This document shows, one piece after another, positions 10,004-18,453 of a DNA stretch of 64,000 nt (the stretch's first letter is position 1; each line of letters starts with the position of its first letter). The translations under genes were made by a program, and so were the position numbers. This DNA comes from Bathynomus jamesi. Lineage: Eukaryota; Arthropoda; Malacostraca; Isopoda; Cirolanidae. The DNA is taken from NCBI GenBank assembly GCA_023014485.1, contig JAJOZX010000940.1, positions 384,501 to 448,500 on the forward strand, in the 5' to 3' direction. Below the pieces are notes generated by a model. It did not search any database, was not told the origin of the DNA, and saw only the letters and a list, made by a program, of their open reading frames with translations.

Positions 10004-11149
10004 TTGCAGCGGTCTTCAACCTGGGCGATATCGCCCACTAGTGGGCGATTTGAGCTTTTAGGTGGGCGGCAAGAAAATTTATAAAATTCTTGTAAAATTC
10101 AACAAAATTTACAATATTGTATGCAAAAAATGATCGAATGTTTCGTCAGTTGTGTCATGACAATGATGAACAATTTGTTAGGTTATTATTACACACAGAG
10201 GTCCAATGGCTCTCGAAGGGTGCATGTTTAACTCGTTTTGTTGAACTATATGAGAGCGTAGTGCAATTTCTAGAAGACCAAAATGAAGTTGATCTTAGCC
10301 AAAAGTTAAAAATGATAAAAAATGATGCTTATTATTTGGCAGGAATATTTAAGAAATGCAATGATTGTAATTTGCAGCTTCAAGGAGCCAATATGACACT
10401 CATGAACTGCCAAAAAGTTATCTCATTATTCATTGAAAAGCTGGATTTATTCAGTCACAATCTTTCAAAAAGGGAATTTCACCAGTTTCCAGAATTGTTA
10501 TCTATTAAGGATGACATAACAACAATTGATACACAAAGGTTTATTGATCATCTCAATAAACTTGAAACGGATTTTAAACTCGATTCAGTGATGTTTTAAC
10601 CATGGAAGTATATGATTGGATGGTAAACCCGTTTACTGCAAATGTTACTGAAGCTGATGTAACATGTCAAGAGGAGCTATTAGAACTCAGACATGATGAG
10701 GAAAGCAATGGAAATTTCAATAACGGTGGTTATATGCAGCTTTGGCAAAATAAAAAGATGTCAAATGTATATCCCAATATGTGGAAAAAGATTTTTAAAT
10801 TACTGATCGCTTTTCCTACTTCGTACCTAATTGAATCAGGTTTTAGTGCTGTGAATCACATTCTTACCAAAAACAGGAATGCTTTAAAAATTGAAAGAGG
10901 GGACATTCGTTTGTTCCTCACTAAATTCGAGCCAAACATTCGGAATTTAGTTTCCAAGCATCAAGCACAAGGATCTCACTAAATTAAATGTAAATGCATA
11001 ATGTTTTATTATATAATATATATAATGTACCATACATAATTTTTAATATATGTTTGTTGGATTTTTAATTTTGGTGGGCGGTTGGCTAATTTATCTCACA
11101 TAAAAATAGTAAAAGTGGGCGGTAGGCATAAAAAGGTTGAAGGGCACTG
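10004..11149 (+). mobile_element. hAT-1: short hAT element inserted in LINE copy A
   Basis: Terminal inverted repeats: cagcggtcttcaacc at 10007 and, reversed, cagtgcccttcaacc ending at 11149. Subterminal gtgggcg motifs recur near both ends (10041-10070 and 11070-11130), typical of transposase binding regions. Flanking atttaaac/atttaaag is the expected 8-bp duplication, and copy B near 53280 is an empty site. The 5' half of the transposase gene is missing, so it is non-autonomous. Confidence 0.88.
10117..10982 (+). pseudogene. hAT transposase C-terminal half (ZBED/SCAND3-like), frameshifted
   Basis: Two consecutive plus-strand frames (10117-10599 and 10602-10982) join by a small frameshift. 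The first has TEVQWLSKGACLTRFVEL, a block conserved in the RNase-H-like core of ZBED5/SCAN-domain-3-like hAT proteins. The second has the hAT dimerisation region: YPNMWKKIFKLLIAFPTSY followed by ESGFSAVNHI and LTKNRNALK. N-terminal BED finger and the first catalytic residues are absent. The low number of lesions suggests moderate age. A host-domesticated gene is less likely because TIRs and an empty site frame the whole. Confidence 0.85.
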
Positions 11150-11314
11150 ATTTAAAGCTTCACGATTTTATCATTAGTGAAAGTGAAGTATTCTCGGCCA
11201 AAGATAAAATTAATCCAAATAAAAGTGCAGGTCCAGATAAGTTCTACCCTAGGTACTTAAAGAAATAAACTGAGCAATAGTCTCGCCCCTCACGTATATA
11301 TTTAACAATTAATC

Positions 11315-11346
<32 letters not shown>

Positions 11347-12895
11347 TTAATAATAATAAATCGTTACAGTCTGGAGAAGTTCCGTTCGATTGGAAACTTA
11401 CAAATAGTACGACAATATTTAAAAAAGGAGACAAATCGCTTCCGGGAAACTATCGTCCTATTAGTCTGACTTCACTAGTTGGTAAGGTTTTGGAGACGAT
11501 CGTTCGGAACAAAATAGTTAATTACTAACAAATTAATAAATTAATCAAAGAGTCTCAACACGGCTTTCAACGTAATCGTTCTTGTCTAACTAATTTGTTC
11601 GATTTCTTTAATGATATTGTAAATATACAGTATATGACGGGAGTAAAACAGTAGTATTTTATATTTCGATTTTCAAAAGTCGTTTGATAATGGAATTAAT
11701 GGAATGTTCTGAAATAGATCGAAAATTGGCTTAGTGGACGTAAACAAAGAGTGGTCATTAATGGCAAAGCATCTAACTGGAGAAGTGTAACTAGCGACGT
11801 GTCTCAGGGATCAGTTCTGGGACCAGTTATTTTTATTATTTATATCAATGACATCGAATTAACAGTATAATTTCAAAATTTGCGGATGATACCAAACTAG
11901 GAGGACGAACAAAATCAACGGTAGAACGGTTGCAGATTCAAGAAGATATTAGTAAATTACTCGAGTGGGCGGAAATTTGGCAAGTGAACTTTAATATAAA
12001 TGTAAAACGTTGCATATCGGTAGAAACAATGTTAAAGAAAAGTATTTTATGCGCGACAAGAGACAAACGAGGGTTACGGAAGAGAAAGATTTAGGTATTA
12101 TTGTTGCCAACATTCTTAATTAAACCGAGTAGTAAGCAATGTATCAGAGCGGTTAGAAAAGCAAATAGAATCTTAGGATTTATTGGAAGATCATTTGAAT
12201 ATAAATCGGAGAAAACAGGGTTAGCATTATATAATATAATTCTTAGTACGCCCCCACCTGAAATACTGCGTCCAATTCAGGTAAACATATATACTGTACA
12301 ACAGGACAAAGACAGAATGGAGAGAGTGCAGTAAACGGACTACTAGGATGATTCCTAGACTTAGAAACAAATCATACGCTGTCCATTGAGAAACGTTAAA
12401 TTTATTATCGCTCGTAAAAAGGTGTATTCGAGGAGATTTAATCCAGGCGTTTAAATGTTTAAAGATTTTGATAATGTCGACGCCGAAAAATATTTCACTT
12501 TCAGAAATGCGGATGGAACTCGCGGTGATGGTCTCCAATTAACGGGTAAACATTTTAATTCTAACGAAGCTAGACATTTTTTTCTTCAATCGTATAGTTA
12601 ATTTGTGGAATGGATTGCCAGTCAGCATACTTCAAAGTAATTCGATCAAATCCTTTAAAAAGAGAGTAGATGTTTATCTTGCTTTAAACCCCCAGTTAGA
12701 AGCATTTGTTAGCGCGTAAAAGTATTGTAGAATTTTCACTCGGATTCCCTCCTCTTTACTTTAAAATTTTCACTTTATTTTTAAATTTTTTCCCTTCCTT
12801 TCAACCTCTTTTCTCTGCTTTGCTTTAAAACTTTCACTTGTCTTTAAATTTTCTTACTTCTTTTAAACTTCCTTCTTAAACAGACAGCCTCGTAG
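11150..12895 (+). pseudogene. LINE copy A, segment 5: reverse transcriptase and 3' end
   Basis: The RT is read across several frames: VPFDWKLTNSTTIFKKGDK, GNYRPISLTSLVGKVLET, SQHGFQRNRSCLTNLFDF, SVTSDVSQGSVLGPVIFI, FADDTK (near 11880) and a C-terminal RIVNLWNGLPVSILQSNS near 12590-12650, ending ALNPQLEAFVSA. Many stops and frameshifts show an old copy. The 3' untranslated region (about 12720-12895) matches copy B to 58360. A (TAA)n run at 11310-11350 sits at the same place in copy B. Motifs fit the CR1/Jockey superclade; CR1-like is my reading. Confidence 0.88.
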
Positions 12896-15068
12896 GGATA
12901 TATATGTCACGGGGGGCCCATAAAGTCAAAAGTTGTAAAGTTGAATGTCTTACCCCCCCTGGGATTGTTCTCCGTGTTAAAAATAAAACCCATCATACAT
13001 TACATTTTAGCCCGATCGGATAATTTTAAGACGTGTCACATGGAACCTGAAGATTTACCCTATAAGCCTATAATAGCGAAAATCGCAATTTTCAAATTTC
13101 CCGTTCTAATTTGGGTAGCCCGCTTTTTTCTTGTGGCAGGCATAATAGATGCCATATGTCACCAGCAACTCTAATTAGGTCAGCAAAAGCGTCCGAGAGC
13201 AGCCTCAATTGTCCATAGATAACCTTGGCAGGAGGACGTGGCATTTTGAAAACTTTTCTTGTTCACAGGTAAGTTTCAGTACAATGGCTAGTACTTCAAG
13301 AGCAGTGACTTGCAAAGTGACCGAAGTTTGGCTCCTTGGTCAACCAGCTGACCAAATTTGTGGTAGGAAGGAGTTCTGGGAGATTGCCCAAATCCTAACC
13401 ATGGCTGACTACAACTCCATCCCGAAGGTGAAGAAGGAGTACGATCACTGGCGCGCATCACTGAAGGGTAGATCCTGGCGATCGGAGTTGCAAATCCAAA
13501 AGGAAAAAGGCCTTTCAGGAGGGACTGGCCGATCTCTCCCACATCGTTCAAGCCGACGCCCTCCAAATGATCAACATCAACGAGGACAAAGCATTCCTCC
13601 TGGACCGGCGAGAGAACGGGGTTGGATATGGCCGTGTGGACCAGTAGTTGGCAGCTCGGGAGGCCCGCCAGCAGCAGAGGAAGCAGGTGAACGAGCGTTT
13701 TCGGCAACAAGACCAAGAACGGAGGAAGAGGACATTTATGGTAGAACTGGCCTCCTCGAGCAGCAGCAGCAGCACGGAAGAGACAGAGCTGGCAACACCA
13801 TCTCCATCGAAGGAAAAAAGGTTTACTCGGCTGTACAATACTGTTATCTGTCTGCTTCGCTGGACTGTACCCACGTGAGCCATCGAGAGGTGGTCTATGT
13901 TCTCTCAGCAGCGGCCTCCAGTCTCGAGCATAACGTCCAGGAGATTGTGGTGGAAAAGGTTGCTGCATGCCATGGTCCCTCCTCTAGCCCCGATATCCTC
14001 CTGTTCAAGCGTTTCCAACAGAACTGGAGCATCATCGCCAAGGAGCTCTTCGAAGCGACCGAGGACGACGTGGCCGACAGGAAGGAGGCAATCAGTTTTG
14101 AAGCGACAGCTGACCGTCATACAACCACGTGACGACTACCGAGAACTGTCTGTTGAGTTGACCCATTATCTATCTTGGTGGCATTACTCCACGAGGAATC
14201 CGATTTCTCTAGCCTGGAGCCCTCCACCGCGCCAGGTGGATGGCTCGCGTCATCTACGCCATCAAAATCAACCTCTTCCGGTCTCAGTTCGCCCCACGGC
14301 AAGCGAGCAAACTTGCATGAAGAGATTCGACACCTTTGCGGTCGTCTTCTTCGTCCGAGCATGGTCTGTGGTCCTCGTCACGGCTGCCACTCCTGCCAAC
14401 GACCTCCTCTTCCTGATCCAACTGGTGTTCTACGAAGACAAGGCCTTCTCGAAGGTGAGTCACGGCCTTCTCCCGCCATCAGTGGTACTTGAGTGAGATG
14501 TTGGTTTCCCTTTCCTTCGATCCTGACACCTCCCTGGCAGTCAAGAAGGAGTTGGTTAAGGCCTTGGATAAGGAGGGCTCGGAGGATCCTGCTAAGCGGA
14601 TCAACGTGGTGACCCCGTCGGGTCTCAAAGCGAAGACGGTGGCGAACTTCATTACTCGGTCATCTCATCGCTTTATTGAGATGTTGAGCCTCCCGACCAC
14701 GATCCTGGAAGTCAATCCGCAGGAGTGGGAAAGCCGGGTAGACTACCAAGCCGCCTCGCAGTTCGTTCGGTCCATGAAGGTCGTTAACGACTTCGCCAAG
14801 CGAGGAGTGACACTCATGTAAGGACTTCAATGCTGTACTCACCTAGAATGAAGACCAGAAATAATACCTATTACAGGTGGTGGAGGAGCACCCGCGGCAG
14901 TTTCCAGATGCCTGGAAGATAACGGGGACGCATGGATTGAAAACCGAGCAACAAGAAGTGGGAGATGGGCCCCATGAGATCCCCCCCTCCATTCGATCGG
15001 AGTTAAAATTATTATTCGATCGGGCTAAAATTTGGTATAGAATGTTTTGTCAACACGGAGAACAATAA
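12896..15068 (+). mobile_element. Family X, copy 1: unnamed transposase-like element
   Basis: The region from the end of LINE copy A to about 15.07 kb is clearly richer in G+C than its AT-rich neighbours and carries a broken gene shared with 18.9-21.1 kb. The exact ends are not clear; no convincing terminal inverted repeat or target duplication was found for this copy. Confidence 0.6.
13284..15068 (+). pseudogene. Family X protein, copy 1 (DDE-like transposase candidate), broken
   Basis: Start chosen at ATG 13284 because both long copies begin MASTS. Blocks in order: ININEDKAFLLDRR (13570s, second frame), a Gln/Arg-rich stretch with a Ser run, EIVVEKV then GPSSSPDILLFKRF (13950-14012), TPRGIRFL-x-PGALHRARW (14184-14240, one stop), WYLSEMLVSLSF (14482-14517), WESRVDYQAAS (14727-14760), KRGVTLM then DFNAVLT (14800-14840), and EEHPRQFPDAWK. 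Copy 2 has the same blocks in the same order, so this is one gene broken by frameshifts. The region corresponding to the HWDGK and LFDT blocks of copy 2 is absent or unreadable. A gtgagt...cag stretch at 14454-14482 could be an intron or chance. I do not recognise a named superfamily; a host gene family is the alternative. Confidence 0.7.
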
Positions 15069-15086
15069 CAGGAGTAAGACCCCAAA

Positions 15087-15260
15087 GATATAAAAAAAAT
15101 TCCTGTGTAATTGTCAAACATGGTGTAATAGTAATAGTAATAGATTATTACAGGATTTTTCAAGTAATAGTAATATATCCTAATTTTTTGGATGTAATAG
15201 TAATAGTAATAGAAGGCAAAATAATAGATAATAGTCTATTACTTTTCTATTACAGTAGCA
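15087..15260. repeat. (TAATAG)n-type degenerate repeat
   Basis: Repeated gtaatagtaatag units and their complement ctattac. No gene is seen. Confidence 0.8.
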
Positions 15261-15734
15261 ATGGACATATTGTGTGAACAAAGAACTGAAAAATGAACTA
15301 AATCTATTCTAAACTAAAATAAACATGTACGTGAACTAATATTGTGGCAAATTTTCCTTCAATAAAGTAAATTTTATCAAAACCTAGTCTCTGAAATTAT
15401 AACGATTTGGTTGAAACAAATATTTGTTATATTTGCTTATAATAATATTTTTCGTATGCCATGTAGGGAACCAAAATGGTGCAGTGCCAGTTTTATGTTT
15501 ACTAAGCGTAACCTACCTACCAGCCAAATGTTAATCTGGAAGAATATATATAATTTCATTACTAGCGTCCAAAACAGCTCTAATGTGTTACTGTGCAATG
15601 TTCTGTCTTCAGATACTGTGTACCTCTCACCTATATGGCAATCTTGGTTCAGACAACTGCTGCTTTACAATACTGTACTTTATTTTTGTAATGTAGCAAA
15701 GATTATATACGCATATTAAGTTGTGTTATAAGAA
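15261..15734. other. No recognisable feature
   Basis: AT-rich sequence with one 102-codon frame (15411-15719) lacking any family motif. I see nothing supportable. Confidence 0.5.
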
Positions 15735-15875
15735 GATTGTATTTGTATGTTGGGTTAAATGGCTATGCTGGCCTTATTTTTGTACTTGTACGTTAGGTTA
15801 AGTGGCTATGTTGGCCTTATTTTTGTGTATAATACGTAAGATTGTACTCGTATGTTAGGTTAAGTGGCTATGGAT
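15735..15875. repeat. Tandem repeat, about 50-60 bp unit x3
   Basis: Three copies of a unit built on ttaggttaagtggctatg followed in two copies by ttggccttatttttgt. The block lies between two TAATAG-repeat tracts. Confidence 0.8.
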
Positions 15876-15989
15876 TGTGAATGATCTGCAATAAAGATGT
15901 GTTGTTTGTTTGTTTTTTGTTAACACTGCTTCTAATTGCATTTAAGTAGACATAAAGATCATTTTCAAATGAGTGGAGTATCGCACATA

Positions 15990-16170
15990 CAAAAGTAATA
16001 GTAATAGTATTAGTAATAGATGACCAATTTATAGTAATAGTAATAGATGAAACATAAAGTAATAGTAATAGATGACCAATTAATAGTAATAGTAATAGAT
16101 GAAACATAAAGTAATAGTAATAGTAATAAAAGCAATCAAAAGTAACTAATAGTAATAGAAACCCAGTAAT
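15990..16170. repeat. (AGTAAT)n repeat with longer higher-order unit
   Basis: Runs of agtaatagtaatag alternate with gatgaccaatt and gatgaaacataa segments, giving a higher-order unit of roughly 40-50 bp. It may be related to the 15087-15260 tract. Confidence 0.85.
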
Positions 16171-16206
16171 AAACCCCATGTCTGGTAATTGTGGACCATC
16201 CTAATA

Positions 16207-16381
16207 TACCATATGTCCCACAAAAAAGTACACCCAACTTTAGATTGTACTAACTCCTCCAAAAATTGAGATATTTTGGATCTGTTTGTTTGATTTAATA
16301 TAGCAAATTATTCTTTGTTAACGTTCAAAATTTATTCATGTTTAAACGATTTAGTGTTTAAGCATCTGCTTTTAACTGAAG
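16207..16381 (+). repeat. MLE-2 left inverted repeat
   Basis: Pairs with 17201-17376 over about 175 bp; the inner end is tgcttttaactgaa. Confidence 0.88.
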
Positions 16382-16579
16382 AGTACAGCAAAATGGGTTG
16401 CGCCGAATGATCATTTCTCCCAGCTCCTCTTGCTTTAACCAATGTGCTACTTTTTACGTCGAAGGATATTGCAAATATTTTTTTTAAATAATTCGAACTT
16501 TTGTATCTAAGATACGAGTCATACATATAAATGAAGAATCTGAATTACTAAATTTATAAATAACTTTGAAACCCTTATC

Positions 16580-17030
16580 ATGCAGTTTACACGAAGGCAG
16601 CGCGTTCTCATGGTCACAACTTATCTGCAAACTAAAAGCTTAAAACAAGTTCAGAATACCTTCGAACTGCAATTTCCCGATAGAGCTTCTCCAACTAAAC
16701 ATACAATTTTGAAGAATGTTCGGAAATACAAAGAAGAAGGAACAGTCCTCAATTTGAACAAGGACGTTCAGGCCATCCGAAGACGGCAAGAACAGACGAG
16801 AACATTCAGCATTCAGCCCTGACTTGACCCCGTGTGATTACTTTTTATGGGGTCATTTGAAAAATAGAGTATTTGCATCACAACCTATCAATTTAGATGA
16901 TTTGAGGACTCGCATCACAGCTGAAATCAACTTGTTAAAAGACAATCCAGATCTTATCAAAAGAGTGATGGGGAAGATGAGAGCTCGACTCCAGATTTGT
17001 ATCGATAGGAATGCGGTCATGTTGAAATAA
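16580..17030 (+). pseudogene. MLE-2 transposase remnant (N- and C-terminal ends only)
   Basis: 16580-16800 encodes the first DNA-binding region of a mariner-like transposase (TRRQRVLMVTTYLQTKS, then FPDRASPTKHTILKNVRKY). From 16810 the frame switches to SPDLTPCDYFLWGHLKNRVF, with the last catalytic Asp, and ends INLDDLRTRITAEIN ... RDRNAVMLK-type sequence at 17030. About 170 residues of catalytic core are missing between, so it cannot transpose by itself. The deleted core with both ends kept is a common non-autonomous MLE structure. Confidence 0.85.
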
Positions 17031-17200
17031 AACGAAACTAAGCATAACTTCTGCAACAAGGAATAAAGAAAAATCTGCTTTGTATCTTATTAAAATTATG
17101 TTAAAGTATCTATTATTATGTATTTGTCTTTTCATTACATCGATAGAACACACATTATTTTTTCATTGACCAATTTTGCGCAATCCATTTTGTTGTACCC

Positions 17201-17376
17201 TTCAGTTAAAAGCAGATGCTTAAACACTAAATCGCTTAAACATGAATAAATTTTGAAGGTTAACAAAGAATAATTTGCTATATTAAATCAAACAAACAGA
17301 TCCAAAATTTCTCAATTTTTGGAGGAGTTAGTACAATCTAAAGTTGGGTGTTCTTTTTTGTGAGACATATGGTATA
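17201..17376 (-). repeat. MLE-2 right inverted repeat
   Basis: Reverse complement of 16207-16381, from ttcagttaaaagcagatgct to tgagacatatggta. Confidence 0.88.
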
Positions 17377-17504
17377 GGGTGTACACAAAATCCTTTCCGG
17401 ATTATAAATACATCAAGTTCATTATGTTCCTCATTAAATCTCAACATGTGTGCCGTGTATAGGATTTTTCATTTCATGATGACCAAGTAAAAAAACATCA
17501 GTTG

Positions 17505-18410
17505 TATCTTCAATGTTCCTCAGAGCATATGGAATCTGTCACCCTACTTATGTTGATGAGGAGATACAAAAAATCAACAATATATTTAAAAATCTGTATT
17601 ATCTCAAATGGTTCATTTTTAACGCTCATTTGGTAGCCAGAAAAAATTCTACACTGGCATGTCAACTGTAAACAAGGATTACAAGGAAAGTTTTGTCCTC
17701 CCCTATAACAAAAACTTAAAAGGGCTTAAGAAAATTTGTCAGAGAATAGGCACTAATGTGGCATTCAAATATAATAACTGCATAATTGACATGTTAATAA
17801 GGAACAAACCTAAGGACGAAAAAGACACAGGTGTGTGTATATATATTACCATGTAAAGAATGTCCTGATAATGTATACGTGGGGGAAACGGGAAAGGACC
17901 TCAGTAAGAGAATTTATGAACACAAGAGAGCTGTAAGGGAATGAAAAAAGTGCGGTATTCTGTCATGTTAGGGCCAATAACCATGTAATAGATTTCAATA
18001 ATAATTGCAACTTTGTTTTCAAATCTAATAATTATGTTAAACGTAGAATTGTTGAATCTAGTCTTATAGGCTCTATACAAAATTTTAATCTATACGATGG
18101 TCAATTCTCTTTTAACAAAATTATATATAATAAAATTAAGAATTTTGTAACATTACCCTCCAAAAATCCCCAGGCAACACAGGTACATCCATCAGGTCAA
18201 AGCTGAATCGGAGGGGTCACTTAACTATCCTCTGAGAAGAGGATGGGAAGGTTCAGTCAGCTAATTTCTGATAATTAACTTCCAGGTGTATATTATAAAC
18301 TCTGTTCTCTGTTTCTACGGTCATTACCAATTGACAAGAGCTCGCGAGGAGCCGAAACTGTATTGGTGTTAAGAAATAAAAATTTGTCTTCCTGAAGAGT
18401 GGCTTCCTTC
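17505..18410 (+). pseudogene. PLE-gamma: C-terminal part of a Penelope-like element
   Basis: Plus-strand pieces read YGICHPTYVDEEIQKINNIF (linker after RT), then SFVLPYNKNLKGLKKICQR and NVAFKYNN, then the GIY-YIG-type endonuclease CKECPDNVYVGETGKDLSKR near 17853-17915, then NHVIDFNNNCNFVF and VKRRIVESSLIG. One or more frameshifts separate them. This endonuclease is the hallmark of Penelope elements. RT is missing, so it is 5'-truncated. The 3' end passes a GAAAC-containing hairpin near 18333-18358 and stops at a (TA)n run. Confidence 0.88.
18333..18358 (+). ncRNA. Weak hammerhead-like motif, PLE-gamma
   Basis: acaagag-ctc-gcga-ggag-cc-gaaac sits where the other PLEs here have a hammerhead-like core. 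The leading CUGA is degraded, so function is unlikely; reported because position and GAAAC match. Confidence 0.25.
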
Positions 18411-18413
18411 TTC

Positions 18414-18450
18414 ATATATATATATATTATATATATATATATATATATAT
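18414..18450. repeat. (TA)n microsatellite
   Basis: Almost pure TA with one ATTA slip, between PLE-gamma and family X copy 2. Confidence 0.95.
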
Positions 18451-18453
18451 GTT

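Larger units (their letters stand above)
16207..17376 (+). mobile_element. MLE-2: mariner-like element with about 175-bp inverted repeats
   Basis: The left arm (16207-16381) starts accatatgtcccacaaaaaa and the right arm (17201-17376) is its reverse complement with few differences, ending tgagacatatggta; TA flanks both ends. Between them lie an N-terminal and a C-terminal transposase piece joined by an internal deletion. Long TIRs of this size occur in some MLE lineages. The element is non-autonomous. Confidence 0.9.

Noticed and set aside
12101..12538. Open frames of 77 and 103 codons in LINE copy A
   Set aside because: Fragments or antisense of the decayed LINE C-terminus.
13288..14120. Long minus-strand frames (226 and 111 codons) opposite family X copy 1
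   Set aside because: Shadows of the GC-rich plus-strand gene; the plus-strand blocks are conserved in copies 2 and 3.
14454..14482. gtgagt...cag as a real intron in family X copy 1
   Set aside because: 29 bases is too short for an animal intron, and removing it does not restore the frame with certainty; a frameshift is simpler.
15868..16179. A 103-codon frame with poly-Tyr/Leu runs
   Set aside because: Created by the AGTAAT repeat in the minus strand.
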